A stretch of 64,000 nucleotides of DNA from Kordiimonadales bacterium IMCC3096 (GCA_016865035.1 CP018227.1:900001-964000), one strand, 5' to 3'. Positions 7,567 through 17,186 are shown, counted from the first letter of the stretch. A program made the numbers and translations. The notes: generated by a model from the letters alone, not told the origin.

Positions 7567-8297
7567 TCCGCCCGCAGGAAGTAGAGTCCGCAGGCAGGGG
7601 CGGTCGGCCCCGCCGCCTGACGGTCACGCGCCTCCAGCGCACGGGTCACGTCATCCGGGGTCCAGCGCCGCTTGCCGACATCGACCAGCGTGCCGGTCAG
7701 GATCCGCACCTGATTGTGCAGGAACGATCGGGCGGAGGCATGCACATGCACCTCCTCCCCCTCCCGCGTGATCTCCAGCCGTTCCAGGGTCTTCTCGGCG
7801 GTCTTCGACTGGCAATGGGCGGAACGGAAGCTCTCGAAATTCCGGTGCCCCACCAGCCGTGCCGCGCCTTCACGCATCAGGTCGAGATCCAGTGGTTTCA
7901 CCACGTGCCAGACCCGTCCCGCATCCAGCGCAGGCGGCGGATGACGGTTGAGGATGCGATAGACGTAGTGCCGCCGGATACAGCTGCGCCGGGCATCGAA
8001 CTCCGGCGGCACCGGCGCGATCTCCCGCACCACGACCGGATGGGGCCGCATGTGGAAGTTCAGCGCCTCGAACAGCCGGTCCACCGGCATGTCCCGGTCG
8101 ATGTCGGCATGGGCCACCATGCCCAGCGCGTGGACACCGGAATCAGTGCGGCCCGCCGACATGATGCGCGGAACCGTGGCGCAGAACCGGCCGATCGCCG
8201 TTTCCACCACTTCCTGCACGGTCAGGCCGTTGGTCTGGTACTGCCAGCCGACGAAGGCGCTGCCGTCGAATTCCAGGGTCAGTCGATAACGCTGCAT
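7533..8297 (-). CDS. truA: tRNA pseudouridine(38-40) synthase
   Basis: A 254-residue enzyme converting U38-U40 of tRNA anticodon arms to pseudouridine. The N-terminal RYRLTLEFDGSAFVGWQ and the catalytic AGRTDSGVHA (D52) are diagnostic. HNQVRILTGTLVDVG near the C-terminus is the conserved RNA-binding strand. The ATG at 8297 follows the M20 peptidase stop by one base, so the two are coupled. A longer frame from 8312 would overlap that gene without a ribosome site. The 3' end overlaps the convergent membrane-protein gene by 34 bases. Confidence 0.95.
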   Translation of the reverse strand: MQRYRLTLEFDGSAFVGWQYQTNGLTVQEVVETAIGRFCATVPRIMSAGRTDSGVHALGMVAHADIDRDMPVDRLFEALNFHMRPHPVVVREIAPVPPEFDARRSCIRRHYVYRILNRHPPPALDAGRVWHVVKPLDLDLMREGAARLVGHRNFESFRSAHCQSKTAEKTLERLEITREGEEVHVHASARSFLHNQVRILTGTLVDVGKRRWTPDDVTRALEARDRQAAGPTAPACGLYFLRADYPPETSGSVM

Positions 8298-8298
8298 G

Positions 8299-9699
8299 TC
8301 AGTGCGCAGCACCGTCCTGCGCCGCGCCGATGTCCCAGTAGAGACCGGTCATGATCCGGGCCGCACTGGTCATGCAGGGCATCAGCACATGCTCGTCCGG
8401 CGCATGCTGGGAACAGGCGGCATAGGAGTGCGGAATCCAGATCGCGGGCAGACCGAGCAGGTCGGTGAACAGCTCGTTGCAGATCGACCCGCCAAGGCTC
8501 GGGATCACCGCCGGGGCGGCCTCGATGGTGCGTTCCATGGAGGCATGGATGCGTTGCACCCAGGGGTCATCGGGGCGGGTGCGCGTGGCGATGAAGGCGC
8601 CTGCGTTCTTCTCGTCCGGCGGCAGCACCTGCACCTGACCGAAGCCGCCACGGGCCAGATGCCGCTGCAGCGCCGGCACGATGTCGTCCGGATCGATGCC
8701 GGTGACGAAGCGCAACTGGCAGTGTGCCCAGGCACGCGGCGGGATGGCATTGACGGGCCGGTCGGGGTTGCCGGTCCTGAAGGCCAGCACCTCGAAACTG
8801 TTCCAGGCATAGACCCGCTCCGGCGGCGTCAGGCCCGGCTCCCCCCAGTCACGGTCGATGCTCGGTCCACCGGCACCGGCATCGATCTCGATGTCCGTCA
8901 GCGCGGCGCGCGTCACCGCATCGATGGCGGGCGGGCGCCACTCCGGCACGCGGATCGAGCCTTCCGGACCTGTGATGGAGGCCAGGGCATGGGAAAGGAT
9001 GATCGCCGGATTGGCGATCAGTCCGCCCCAGTTGCCCGAATGATGGCCCCCGTCGCGCAGGTCCACCAGCAGATCGAAGTTCACCGCCCCGCGTGCCCCC
9101 AGCGTCAGCGTCGGCCGGTCGGGCTTCACCCGCGGCCCGTCGGAGGCGATGAAGACGTCTGCGGCAAAGTCATCGCGGTTGGCGGCAATCACCTCATGCA
9201 GTCCGCGCGAGCCGGTTTCCTCCCCCGTCTCGATGATGAACTTGGCGTTGAAGCCCAGGGCGCCGCGCGTGGCGATGACCTGGCGCAGGGCGGCCATGTT
9301 GATGGTGTGCTGTGCCTTGTTGTCCGCCGTGCCGCGCCCGTAGAGCCGCTCCCCGTCGCGACTGAGGATCCAGGGTCCCTCCCCCTTGCTCCACTGGTCT
9401 TCCAGCCCCCGGATCACGTCGCCATGGCCGTAGCCGAGCACGGTCGGCAGGGCATCACCCTCATGCCGCGTGGCCAGCAGCACAGGGCCGAAACCAAGCG
9501 GGTTCTCATACTTGGTGCAGGTGAAGCCCATCGCCTCGAACGCCGGCTGCATCTCGGTGTCGAGATAGCGATGCAGTTCGGGCAGGCTCTCGGGTTTCTG
9601 GCTTTCCGTCCGGACGGCCACGCGCCGTGCGAGTTCATCGAAGAATCCACCGTCGCTGATCCAGCTTTCTGCCGCCGCTACCGCTGCTTCCCTGCTCAT
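8299..9699 (-). CDS. M20 family metallopeptidase
   Basis: A 466-residue zinc-dependent amidohydrolase/peptidase related to DapE, ArgE and carnosine dipeptidases. Metal-site residues are visible: H92 (GYGHGD), D126 (GRGTADNK), E160-E161 (ETGEETGS) and D187 (ASDGP), plus a C-terminal histidine in IPHSYAAC. The length and the [12 protein letters not shown] segment fit the M20 dipeptidase-like subgroup rather than true DapE (about 375 residues), so I do not give a symbol. The start at 9699 is set by AGGAG seven bases upstream; the ATG at 9738 has no such site. It forms a two-gene unit with truA and is divergent from the nitrile hydratase operon. Confidence 0.85.
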   Translation of the reverse strand: MSREAAVAAAESWISDGGFFDELARRVAVRTESQKPESLPELHRYLDTEMQPAFEAMGFTCTKYENPLGFGPVLLATRHEGDALPTVLGYGHGDVIRGLEDQWSKGEGPWILSRDGERLYGRGTADNKAQHTINMAALRQVIATRGALGFNAKFIIETGEETGSRGLHEVIAANRDDFAADVFIASDGPRVKPDRPTLTLGARGAVNFDLLVDLRDGGHHSGNWGGLIANPAIILSHALASITGPEGSIRVPEWRPPAIDAVTRAALTDIEIDAGAGGPSIDRDWGEPGLTPPERVYAWNSFEVLAFRTGNPDRPVNAIPPRAWAHCQLRFVTGIDPDDIVPALQRHLARGGFGQVQVLPPDEKNAGAFIATRTRPDDPWVQRIHASMERTIEAAPAVIPSLGGSICNELFTDLLGLPAIWIPHSYAACSQHAPDEHVLMPCMTSAARIMTGLYWDIGAAQDGAAH

Positions 9700-9793
9700 C
9701 TCAATGCTCCTGCCTTCGGACAGGCCGGAGGCTGACACCGGGCGGCGTCCGTGGCAAGCTTCGCCCGTTCCGCCTTGGACACGGGGGTTTGCA

Positions 9794-10420
9794 ATGGCAC
9801 ACGATCATCATGGTGACGAAATGACGGAGCCGCCGTCGGAGATGGCGCTGCGCGTGCAGGCGCTGGAATCCCTGCTGGTGGAGAAGGGGCTGGTCGATCC
9901 GAAGGCCCTGGATGTCATCGTCGACCGCTACGAGAATCGCGTAGGACCACGCAATGGCGCCCATGTGGTCGCCCGCGCCTGGACCGACCCGGACTATCTG
10001 GAACGCCTGCGCGCCGACGCCACAGCCGCCATTGCGGAGCTGGACTATACCGGCCGCCAGGGGGAGCACATGGTGGTGGTGGAGAACGGGCCGAAGCTGC
10101 ACAATCTCGTCGTCTGCACGCTCTGCTCCTGCTACCCGTGGCCGGTGCTGGGCCTGCCACCGGCCTGGTACAAGTCCTCCCCCTACCGCAGCCGCGCGGT
10201 GATCGATCCGCGCGGGGTGCTGGCGGAGTTCGGCACGATGCTGGATGAGGATGTGGAGGTGAAGGTCTGGGACTCGACCTCCGAGGTGCGGTTCCTGGTC
10301 CTGCCCGAACGGCCGGAGGGAACGGAAGGCTGGACGATTGAGCAGCTCATCCCGCTTGTCAGCCGCAATTCCATGATCGGTGTGGAGAAGGCCCGCCCCG
10401 CCACCGGAGCCGCGGCATGA
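9794..10420 (+). CDS. nthA: Nitrile hydratase alpha subunit, cobalt type
   Basis: A 208-residue metal-binding subunit that hydrates nitriles to amides. The metal claw VCTLCSC (C108, C111, C113) carries threonine at position two, the cobalt-type signature; iron enzymes have serine. [13 protein letters not shown] and [12 protein letters not shown] follow, as in characterised enzymes. I start at the ATG at 9794, where a His-rich N-terminus begins; the longer frame from 9704 lies in the intergenic region. The gene overlaps nthB by ATGA. No amidase, aldoxime dehydratase or cobalt transporter gene is adjacent. Confidence 0.93.
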   Translation: MAHDHHGDEMTEPPSEMALRVQALESLLVEKGLVDPKALDVIVDRYENRVGPRNGAHVVARAWTDPDYLERLRADATAAIAELDYTGRQGEHMVVVENGPKLHNLVVCTLCSCYPWPVLGLPPAWYKSSPYRSRAVIDPRGVLAEFGTMLDEDVEVKVWDSTSEVRFLVLPERPEGTEGWTIEQLIPLVSRNSMIGVEKARPATGAAA

Positions 10421-11082
10421 ACGGCCCGCACGACATGGGCGGGATGCACGCCTTTGGTGCCATCAACCCGGAACCGGAGGAGTCAGAGCCGCTGTTCCAT
10501 GAACCATGGGAGCGGAAGGCACTGGCGCTGACCCTGGCCTGTGGTGCGCTGGGACAATGGTCGATCGACGAGGCGCGCTCGGTTCGCGAATCGCTCGACC
10601 CCGCGCTCTATACCTCCTCCAGCTACTACCAGAAATGGGTCGAGGCCCTGACTCGGCAGGTTGTCGAGAAGGGCTTGCTGACCTCTGAAGAGCTTGAGAC
10701 CGCAACCGTCCGCCAGATGCCGGAACCGGGCCGCTATCGTGTTCTGAATGCCGAAGCCGTGGACAAGGTCTATTCCGCTGGTGGCCCGACCAGCATGGAC
10801 ATCGACAATGCCCCCCTGTTCAAGGTCGGCGATCTGGTCCTGGCCCGCAACATGAACCCCATCGGTCACACCCGCATTCCCCGCTATGTCCGGGGCCACG
10901 TGGGCGAGATCGTGCTGTGGCATGGTGGGCATGTCTTTGCCGACGACAGTGCGCGGGGCATCCGGCGCGGCGAACATCTCTATACCGTGCAGTTCATGGC
11001 CCGCGACCTCTGGGGACCGGAGGCGGCGGCGCAGGACTCGGTGATGGTGGATCTCTGGGAACCCTATCTGGAAGCGCCATGA
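10417..11082 (+). CDS. nthB: Nitrile hydratase beta subunit
   Basis: A 221-residue partner of the alpha chain. The N-terminal half is the helical [10 protein letters not shown] and FHEPWE (27-32) region. The C-terminal half is the SH3-like barrel ([35 protein letters not shown]) that packs against the alpha subunit. Both halves are in one chain, which argues against thiocyanate hydrolase, where they are split. It is coupled to both neighbours by four-base ATGA overlaps, giving a strict alpha-beta-accessory order. Confidence 0.93.
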   Translation: MNGPHDMGGMHAFGAINPEPEESEPLFHEPWERKALALTLACGALGQWSIDEARSVRESLDPALYTSSSYYQKWVEALTRQVVEKGLLTSEELETATVRQMPEPGRYRVLNAEAVDKVYSAGGPTSMDIDNAPLFKVGDLVLARNMNPIGHTRIPRYVRGHVGEIVLWHGGHVFADDSARGIRRGEHLYTVQFMARDLWGPEAAAQDSVMVDLWEPYLEAP

Positions 11083-11456
11083 CCCCTGCCACCACGCCAG
11101 ACCAACTGCCCGCGCTGGAGGCCCTGCCGGACCTGCCCCGGGACGACGACGGACCTGTCTTCCGCGAACCCTGGGAAGCCAGCGCCTTTGCCATCACGCT
11201 GGAACTGCATGCGGCCGGCCACTTCACCTGGGACGAATGGGCGACCACGCTGAGCCAGCAGATCAGCGCGGCGCAGGCGGCGGGCGATCCCGACCTCGGC
11301 AATACCTATTACCGGCACTGGCTCGCGGCGCTGGAGTCCCTGGTGACGACAAAGGCACTTGCCACGCCGGAGGCGCTGGACCTGCGCGCGCAGGACTGGG
11401 TCCGCGCCTATCGCAGCACGCCCCATGGACACCCGGTCAAACTGAAGACCGGCTGA
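11079..11456 (+). CDS. Nitrile hydratase accessory protein (P14K-like)
   Basis: A 125-residue small protein homologous to the N-terminal half of the beta subunit: FREPWEASAFAITL (28-41) corresponds to [14 protein letters not shown] in NthB, and YYRHWLAALESLV to [13 protein letters not shown]. Proteins of this type act as self-subunit-swapping chaperones or cobalt-insertion activators of cobalt nitrile hydratases. I start it at the ATG at 11079, which overlaps the nthB stop (ATGA); the longer frame from 10917 lies inside nthB. Position and similarity make the assignment solid, while its mechanism here is inferred. Confidence 0.85.
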   Translation: MTPATTPDQLPALEALPDLPRDDDGPVFREPWEASAFAITLELHAAGHFTWDEWATTLSQQISAAQAAGDPDLGNTYYRHWLAALESLVTTKALATPEALDLRAQDWVRAYRSTPHGHPVKLKTG

Positions 11457-11471
11457 GGCGAAAGCGCCGCG

Positions 11472-12200
11472 TCAGGCCTGCAGGCTGTAGCCGCCGTCCG
11501 CGATCAGCGTCTGACCGGTCATGAAACCGGAAAGTTGCGATGAGGCGAGGAACAGGGCCGGACCGACCATGTCCTCTGGCTCACCCCAACGGCCCGCCGG
11601 GGTCTTCTGCACGATGGCATCGGATATCTGGTCGTTGTCCTGACTGACCTGGGTGATGTTGGTCTTCACGAAGCCCGGTGCGATGCCGTTGACCCGGATT
11701 CCGTCGCGCGCCCAGGCCACGGCGAGGGTCTTGGTCAGGGCGACCAGCCCGGCCTTCGAGGCGCCATAGGCCGGATTGCCCCGCACGGCGCTGAAGGCCG
11801 CCAGCGACGAGACGTTGATGATGCAGCCCTTGCGCAGCGCCAGTTTGGGCCGGAAGCCGGTGCAGAGCCCCATGACGCCGGTCAGGTTGACGTCCAGCAC
11901 GCGCTGAAAGCCCTCCGCCTCGAACTCCTTGCCGCGATAGAGCACCATGCCGCCATTGTTGATCAGCACGTCCAGCTTCTCGATCGATGCCACCAGCCGC
12001 GCCACCTGCTCCGGATCACCGGCATCGAACTGGCGCACGTCCAGACCGTGCAGATCGGTATCGTAGGATTCAGCCGGTTTCGTGCCTGTCACCGTGACGG
12101 CAGCGCCCCGCGCGCGGAAGGCATGGGCCATGGCGTTGCCCATGCCGTTGGTGCCCCCCGTGATCAGCACACGGCGGTCCTTGAAGTCCAGTTCGTTCAT
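11472..12200 (-). CDS. SDR-family oxidoreductase
   Basis: A 242-residue classical short-chain dehydrogenase/reductase. It carries the nucleotide motif TGGTNGMG near the N-terminus, NNGG (LINNGGMV), the catalytic serine in INVSSLAAF and YGASK (Tyr-x-x-x-Lys), with the C-terminal LIADGGYSLQA. The likely cofactor is NAD(P)H; the substrate is unknown, perhaps a sugar or hydroxy acid given the divergent SMP-30 gene. The start at 12200 is chosen for GGAGG six bases upstream; 12230 would extend into the promoter region. It is convergent with the nitrile hydratase operon, 15 bases apart. Confidence 0.88.
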   Translation of the reverse strand: MNELDFKDRRVLITGGTNGMGNAMAHAFRARGAAVTVTGTKPAESYDTDLHGLDVRQFDAGDPEQVARLVASIEKLDVLINNGGMVLYRGKEFEAEGFQRVLDVNLTGVMGLCTGFRPKLALRKGCIINVSSLAAFSAVRGNPAYGASKAGLVALTKTLAVAWARDGIRVNGIAPGFVKTNITQVSQDNDQISDAIVQKTPAGRWGEPEDMVGPALFLASSQLSGFMTGQTLIADGGYSLQA

Positions 12201-12226
12201 CGGTTCCTCCCCTCGTTCTCGCGCTT

Positions 12227-12255
12227 TCAATAGACAAACCTGATCAGCCTGTCAC
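12227..12255 (-). promoter_or_regulatory. Candidate promoter of the SDR gene
   Basis: On the minus strand, GTGACA (12255-12250) and TATTGA (12232-12227) are 17 bases apart, with predicted transcription start near 12220, just upstream of the GGAGG and the ATG at 12200. An eight-base palindrome CTGATCAG lies in the spacer and could be an operator. Only sequence similarity supports this. Confidence 0.35.
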
Positions 12256-12323
12256 GGGATGCGGCGACCGCTGCATGTGCCATCCAACGGTTCTTCTGGA
12301 TGCCAGACCTGCGCTGCGTCGGC

Positions 12324-12342
12324 TTGCACGGTTGCGGTGCAA
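12324..12342. promoter_or_regulatory. Inverted repeat TTGCAC-N7-GTGCAA upstream of SMP-30 gene
   Basis: A perfect six-base dyad with a seven-base spacer sits about 30 bases before the start of the SMP-30 gene. Its left arm can also be read as a -35 hexamer. The spacing (13 bases centre to centre) suits a dimeric helix-turn-helix repressor. No regulator gene adjoins, so the binding protein is unknown. Confidence 0.35.
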
Positions 12343-12372
12343 CTCCCATGCTTGGTGCAGGAGGATACGCCA

Positions 12373-13215
12373 ATGGAAAAGATCGTTACCGGCTATGGCC
12401 TGATCGAGGGTCCCCTGTGGATCGAAGGACGGGGACTGCTGTTCAGCGATGTGCTGAATGGTGGCGTCTATGCGCTGGACGCCAACAGTCTGGTCACTGA
12501 TGTCATCGAACACCGCAAGGGCATCGGCGGCATGGTCGAACACGCCGACGGCGGTATTGTCGTCGGCGGGCGCAACATATGTTTCAAGGGCCTGGGCGAC
12601 GGTCGGTCGGTCGTGCTGCTCGACCAGGACGTGACGGAATCGGCCATCGGCTTCAACGACTTCACCACCGACGCCGCAGGACGGCTCTATGTCGGCTCCC
12701 TCGGGTATGTGGTCTTTTCCGATCAGCCGGAGAAACCCGGACACCTGCATGTCATTGATCTCGACGGCAAGGTCAGGACGGTTTCGGACGGTATCCTGCT
12801 GACCAACGGCATGGGTTTCAGCCCCGACGGCCGCAGGCTCTACCACTCGGACGCGCGTGCCAACATCGTGCGCGTCTATGACGTGGACGACGGGCAGGTC
12901 GGTGACTGGCAGACCTTTGCCAGCTACGACGATGGTCACCCGGACGGGCTGTGCGTGGCGGAGGACGGGGCGGTGGTCGTTGCGGTCGCCCACGGCGGGC
13001 GCGTCGACGTCTATGAACCGGACGGCACCCTGCGCGAAAGCCTGCCCTGCCCCTTGCCCATGGTGACAAGCGTCGCCTTCGGCGGTGAGGGTCTGAAGGA
13101 TCTGTATGTCGTCACCGGCTCCGTCGGCGGCCCCGATGACAGGAGCGGCACCATCTTCCGCACGGAAATCGGCGTCGCGGGCCTGCCGGTCCCGCCGTGC
13201 CGGGTGAAGTTCTGA
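12373..13215 (+). CDS. SMP-30/gluconolactonase family lactonase
   Basis: A 280-residue six-bladed beta-propeller hydrolase. Metal-binding residues of the family are in place: E12 (GLIEGPLW), N145 (LLTNGMGFSPDG) and D191 (GHPDGLC), plus N95 in GFNDFTTD. Such enzymes open sugar-acid or related lactones using Ca or Zn. The start at 12373 has GGAGGA seven bases upstream; the longer frame from 12259 crosses the promoter region. It is divergent from the SDR gene, and an oxidoreductase plus lactonase pair suggests sugar or hydroxy-acid oxidation, which is inference. It has no signal peptide. Confidence 0.88.
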   Translation: MEKIVTGYGLIEGPLWIEGRGLLFSDVLNGGVYALDANSLVTDVIEHRKGIGGMVEHADGGIVVGGRNICFKGLGDGRSVVLLDQDVTESAIGFNDFTTDAAGRLYVGSLGYVVFSDQPEKPGHLHVIDLDGKVRTVSDGILLTNGMGFSPDGRRLYHSDARANIVRVYDVDDGQVGDWQTFASYDDGHPDGLCVAEDGAVVVAVAHGGRVDVYEPDGTLRESLPCPLPMVTSVAFGGEGLKDLYVVTGSVGGPDDRSGTIFRTEIGVAGLPVPPCRVKF

Positions 13216-13222
13216 TCCCGCG

Positions 13223-13702
13223 TCAGGTGGTCAGCGCGGCAATCTGATCGCGGAAGAGCGCCAGTATCTCTGCCTTCTCGCTCTGCGCGTCGATGGAACG
13301 GTAGAAACCCTTGCCGCCGTCGTTGACCATGCGCACGCCCCAGTAGATCGCCGCCACGTCGCGGGCAATGGCATCCGCCGCGACGGCTGCCATCAGGGCA
13401 CGGGCGACGCCTGCGCGCCGGAAATCCGGCACCACGTAGAGGCTCTCCAGCCAGATCGCCGGCTCGGCTGACTCGAAGCGATAGGATGGCAGGTGATTGG
13501 TGAACCCGGCCAGCCGGTCACCGGCCACCGCCACATTGGTGGTCAGGGTCGCGCCCGGCCCGATCATGTCGCGGGTCACATTGGCCACGGTGAACGGGCG
13601 CAGCGTCTCCGCGCCCATGTCCTCCGCATCGAAATCGTTGGCCATGATCACCAGCGCCTCGGCATCTGCGGGAGTCGCACGCCGGATGCTGAACGCCGCC
13701 AC
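13223..13702 (-). CDS. GNAT-family N-acetyltransferase
   Basis: A 159-residue acyl-CoA-dependent acetyltransferase. The N-terminal FSIRRATPADAEAL, the strand LESLYVVPDFRRAGVARALM (acetyl-CoA pyrophosphate loop R-x-x-G-V/A) and the late GFYRS are typical of GNATs. It begins with GTG at 13702, two bases after the stop of the upstream hydroxyacid reductase, so the two are one transcript. The substrate is unknown. It ends seven bases from the convergent SMP-30 gene. Confidence 0.82.
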   Translation of the reverse strand: MAAFSIRRATPADAEALVIMANDFDAEDMGAETLRPFTVANVTRDMIGPGATLTTNVAVAGDRLAGFTNHLPSYRFESAEPAIWLESLYVVPDFRRAGVARALMAAVAADAIARDVAAIYWGVRMVNDGGKGFYRSIDAQSEKAEILALFRDQIAALTT

Positions 13703-13705
13703 GTC

Positions 13706-14650
13706 TCAGTACCCCCGGGCCGGATCGACGGGGTTGGTGACCTCCGCGCCACGCTCCACACGGCGAATGTCCTCCACCACCTGCCGCACCAGAGCGCGCG
13801 GGTCGGTGAAGGCGGCAATGTGCGGGGTCACGGTAACCCGTGGATGGGTCCAGAGCGGATCGGTGACCGGCAGCGGCTCCGTCTGGCACACGTCCAGCGT
13901 CGCCTCCGAAATCTGGCCGCTGTCCAGCGCAGCAAGCAGGTCCGCCTCCACCACCTGCTGTCCGCGCCCCGCATTGATGAAGGATGCACCACGCGGCAGA
14001 CGCGACAGGAAGTCGGCATTGATCATGTTGGTGGTCTCCGGCGTCAGCGGCAGCACGGAAACCAGGATGTCGGTTTCAGCCAGAAAGGCCTTCAGCCCGT
14101 CGCGACCATGGAACGTGCGCACGCCCGGCACGTCGCGCGGGCTGCGTGACCAGCCGATCACGTCGAAGCCGATGGCAGCCAGGTGCCGCGCGGAATCGCC
14201 GCCGAGTTCGCCCAGACCCATCACCCCGACAGAGCGTTCGCCGGCGTGCGGCTGTTCCAGATCGCGCCAGACCCGCGCGCGCTGAAGCTGGTTGTATTCA
14301 CGCTGGCGGCGGTGGTGCGACAGCACGTGCAGCAGCACCCACTCCCGCATCCGCAGCGCCATGTTCTCGTTCACCACCCGGCTGATCGGCACGCCCTGCG
14401 GCAGTTCGGGATCCGCGAAGATGTGGTCCACACCGGCCCCCAGCGACAGGATCGCCTTCAGGTTCGGCAGGCTGGCCAGCAGACCCGGCTCCGGCTTCCA
14501 GACCAGCGCGTAGTCGATCTCCGCCAGGTCACCGGCATCCGGCCAGACCCGGAATTCCAGTTCCGGCATGTGCTCCGCCACCGTGTCGCGCCACCAGTCC
14601 TCGCGCGATCCGATGTCATCGGAATCGGAATAGAACAGCAGTGTCGTCAT
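13706..14650 (-). CDS. D-2-hydroxyacid dehydrogenase, GhrA-like
   Basis: A 314-residue NAD(P)H-dependent reductase of glyoxylate, hydroxypyruvate or related 2-keto acids. The Rossmann motif GLGELGG lies in GVMGLGELGG. The catalytic residues of the family are the Arg of NAGRGQ, the Glu of DVCQTEPLP and the His of TPHIAA. GAGVDHI in the substrate domain matches GhrA-type enzymes. I start at the ATG at 14650, preceded by GGAGGA. It is followed by the GNAT gene and is divergent from the uncharacterised gene at 14800. Confidence 0.87.
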   Translation of the reverse strand: MTTLLFYSDSDDIGSREDWWRDTVAEHMPELEFRVWPDAGDLAEIDYALVWKPEPGLLASLPNLKAILSLGAGVDHIFADPELPQGVPISRVVNENMALRMREWVLLHVLSHHRRQREYNQLQRARVWRDLEQPHAGERSVGVMGLGELGGDSARHLAAIGFDVIGWSRSPRDVPGVRTFHGRDGLKAFLAETDILVSVLPLTPETTNMINADFLSRLPRGASFINAGRGQQVVEADLLAALDSGQISEATLDVCQTEPLPVTDPLWTHPRVTVTPHIAAFTDPRALVRQVVEDIRRVERGAEVTNPVDPARGY

Positions 14651-14799
14651 CGCTCGGTCCTCCAAGGGTGCGGTCCCTTTTGGCCACCCCCGCCCGACGG
14701 GTCAAGACGTTGCACCCGCAGGGCAAGACTGAAAGGATGTAGGGAAGAATTTTCATAAACCCTGAATTGCATGTCAGATTGGCCCGGGAGGCAACATTC

Positions 14800-15540
14800 A
14801 TGGCGGAAGCGGGGACAGACGAACGCATCGAGAATGCCAAGGCGTTCATCGTGCACATCAACGACTGCCTGCAGGGCGCGGCACAGCCGGACCCGGAGGA
14901 TACACAGACGCCAGGCGACTGCTTTCACGTCCTGCAGGATGTGCTGCCAGTTGACGTCGATCTGGCGGGAATGCTGTGCATGGCTGCCCTGGAGATGAGC
15001 CGACAGGTACCGGAGCAGCCCATGTGGCGCACCGTGGCGGCACTGTGCGCCATGGCGATGGTGCGGGAGGTCGGCGACTACTCACCTGAAACCGCTGCAC
15101 AACTGGATGACGAACTCGGCAAGCTGCACGGGCAGTTCCCGGACGATGGGGAACTGGAGGATCACTGGTACAATCTGATCGTGTTCCGTATCGAAGCCGA
15201 GACGAAAACGGATGACCCGACGCAGGCCGTGGCCACGTTCGAACGGCTCAAGAGCCTGGTCGGGGATGCGGAAAGCGTTTCGGAGAAGCACGCGTCCACG
15301 CTGGCCATGGCGCTGCAGATGCTGGGTCTCTCCGTTCTCACCTACGGCGAGAACCTTGCGCGGACCTGGCTCCGTGATCTCGGTGTGCTGCGCGAGAGGT
15401 TTCCCGAGAACGAGACCGTCAGGGAAGCCCGGTTCAACACCCGGACCATCGTCGAGACGACCTTCGAGACCATGGAACGGCTCGACAGGCGACAGGACTC
15501 CCTGTTCGGTCGGCTGAAGCGGATGCTGTTCGGGCGATAG
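14800..15540 (+). CDS. Uncharacterised alpha-helical protein
   Basis: A 246-residue acidic, almost entirely helical protein with no recognised motif, signal peptide or membrane segment. Leu/Ala/Glu-rich stretches (AQLDDELGKLH, ATFERLKSLVG, ALQMLGLSVLTYG) suggest paired helices like a TPR-type repeat scaffold, and the C-terminus is strongly basic (FGRLKRMLFGR). The start is the ATG at 14800 with GGGAGG upstream; TTG at 14767 is less likely. It stands alone, divergent from the GhrA-like gene and convergent with yejF (six bases apart). Function is unknown. Confidence 0.65.
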   Translation: MAEAGTDERIENAKAFIVHINDCLQGAAQPDPEDTQTPGDCFHVLQDVLPVDVDLAGMLCMAALEMSRQVPEQPMWRTVAALCAMAMVREVGDYSPETAAQLDDELGKLHGQFPDDGELEDHWYNLIVFRIEAETKTDDPTQAVATFERLKSLVGDAESVSEKHASTLAMALQMLGLSVLTYGENLARTWLRDLGVLRERFPENETVREARFNTRTIVETTFETMERLDRRQDSLFGRLKRMLFGR

Positions 15541-15545
15541 GACCG

Positions 15546-17186
15546 CTACCCGTCCCCGATCATCCGGTGTTCGAAGGCGGCGGCGAGCAGGGCCTTCGTG
15601 TAGTCCTGCTCCGGACTGTCGAAGATGCGCTGCGCCGGGCCGCGTTCGACGACCTTGCCGTCCTTCATCACCACTACCTCGTCCGAGAGCGCACGCACGA
15701 CCTTCAGGTCATGGGAGATGAACAGGTAGGCCAGGTTGTAGCGGTCCTGCAGGTCACGCAGCAGATCGACGATCTGCGCCTGTACCGACATGTCCAGCGC
15801 CGAGGTCGGCTCATCCAGCACGATGAAGCGCGGTTTCAGGGCGATGGCGCGGGCGATGGCGATCCGCTGCCGCTGGCCGCCGGAGAACTCGTGCGGATAG
15901 CGGTCCTGCATCGCCCCCTCCAGCCCGACTTCCTCCAGCGCGGCGGCGATCACGTCGCGGCGTGATGCTTCCTTTCCCACCAGTCCATGGACCAGCAGCC
16001 CTTCCTCGATGATGTCACCGACGGAAAGGCGCGGACTGAGGGAACCATAGGGGTCCTGAAACACGACCTGCATCTGGCGGCGCAGCGGGCGCATGGCCTT
16101 GTAGCCTCGCTGGTCGATACGCTCCCCGTCGAAGCTGATGGCGCCGTCGGAGCGGATCAGACGCAGGATGGCCTGCCCCAGCGTGGTCTTGCCGGAACCG
16201 GACTCGCCGACCACACCGACCGTGCGGCCCTCTGCCAGGTCTATGTCGATGCCGTCCACCGCCTTCACGTGGCCGACGGTGCGGCGGAAGACGCCACGCC
16301 GGATCGGGAACCAGACCTTCAGGTTCTCGGTCCGGAGCAGCGGGGGCGGCACTTCCCCGGAGCGTTCGGGCCGTCCCTTCGGCTCCGCCGCCAGCAACAT
16401 CTTCGTGTAGTCATGCTGCGGATCGTCCATGACCTGCGCGGTCGGACCGGCCTCCACGATCTCGCCCCGTGTCATGACGGCAACCCTGTCGGCCATGCGC
16501 CGGACGATGCCGAGATCATGGGTGATGAACAGGATGGCCATCCCCAGACGCAGCTGCAGGTCCTTCAGCAGCTCCAGGATCTGCGCCTGGATGGTGACAT
16601 CAAGCGCCGTCGTCGGCTCATCGGCGATCAGCAGGTCAGGTTCGTTGGCCAGTGCCATCGCGATCATCACACGCTGCCGCTGCCCGCCCGAAAGCTGGTG
16701 CGGGTAGTCGTCCAGCCGGCTTTCGGGGTCGGGAATGCCCACGAGATCGAGCAGTTCAAGCACCCGCGCCCGCGCGGCCGTCTTCGTCATGCCCTGATGC
16801 TGGATCAGCACCTCCGCCACCTGCTTCTCGACATTGTGCAGCGGGTTCAGGGCCGAAAGCGGCTCCTGGAAGATCATCGAGATGCGTCGCCCGCGCATGG
16901 AGCGCATGAAGACGTCCGGCGCCCCCACCAGTTCGTCCGATCCCAGCCGGATTGATCCGGTGGGGTGGGAGGCCCGGGGATAGGGCAGCAACTGCATCAC
17001 CGAAAGCGCGGTCACCGACTTGCCGGAGCCGCTCTCCCCCACCACGGCCAGGGTCTCGCCCCGGTCCAGGGTGAAGGAGACGCCGCGCACGGCGTCCACA
17101 TCCCCGCCCTCCGCATGGAAGCGGACGGCCAGACTCTCGACCGTCAGCAGCGGTCCTGCGGTGTCTGATCTGTCCTGCGTCGCCAT
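15546..17186 (-). CDS. yejF: Oligopeptide/microcin ABC importer, duplicated ATPase
   Basis: A 546-residue fusion of two ABC ATPases, the arrangement of YejF. The first half has Walker A GESGSGKS (about 50-57), signature LSGGQRQRV and Walker [13 protein letters not shown]; the second has [20 protein letters not shown] and [12 protein letters not shown]. Both carry the oligopeptide-type C-terminal extensions. It energises uptake through YejB and YejE. Its start overlaps the yejE stop by one base. It is the last gene of the operon, ending convergent to the uncharacterised gene at 14800. Confidence 0.92.
   Translation of the reverse strand: MATQDRSDTAGPLLTVESLAVRFHAEGGDVDAVRGVSFTLDRGETLAVVGESGSGKSVTALSVMQLLPYPRASHPTGSIRLGSDELVGAPDVFMRSMRGRRISMIFQEPLSALNPLHNVEKQVAEVLIQHQGMTKTAARARVLELLDLVGIPDPESRLDDYPHQLSGGQRQRVMIAMALANEPDLLIADEPTTALDVTIQAQILELLKDLQLRLGMAILFITHDLGIVRRMADRVAVMTRGEIVEAGPTAQVMDDPQHDYTKMLLAAEPKGRPERSGEVPPPLLRTENLKVWFPIRRGVFRRTVGHVKAVDGIDIDLAEGRTVGVVGESGSGKTTLGQAILRLIRSDGAISFDGERIDQRGYKAMRPLRRQMQVVFQDPYGSLSPRLSVGDIIEEGLLVHGLVGKEASRRDVIAAALEEVGLEGAMQDRYPHEFSGGQRQRIAIARAIALKPRFIVLDEPTSALDMSVQAQIVDLLRDLQDRYNLAYLFISHDLKVVRALSDEVVVMKDGKVVERGPAQRIFDSPEQDYTKALLAAAFEHRMIGDG

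Noticed and set aside
9794-11456. Thiocyanate hydrolase instead of nitrile hydratase
   Set aside because: In thiocyanate hydrolase the two halves of the beta chain are separate subunits; here the beta gene encodes both halves and the third gene repeats only the N-terminal half.
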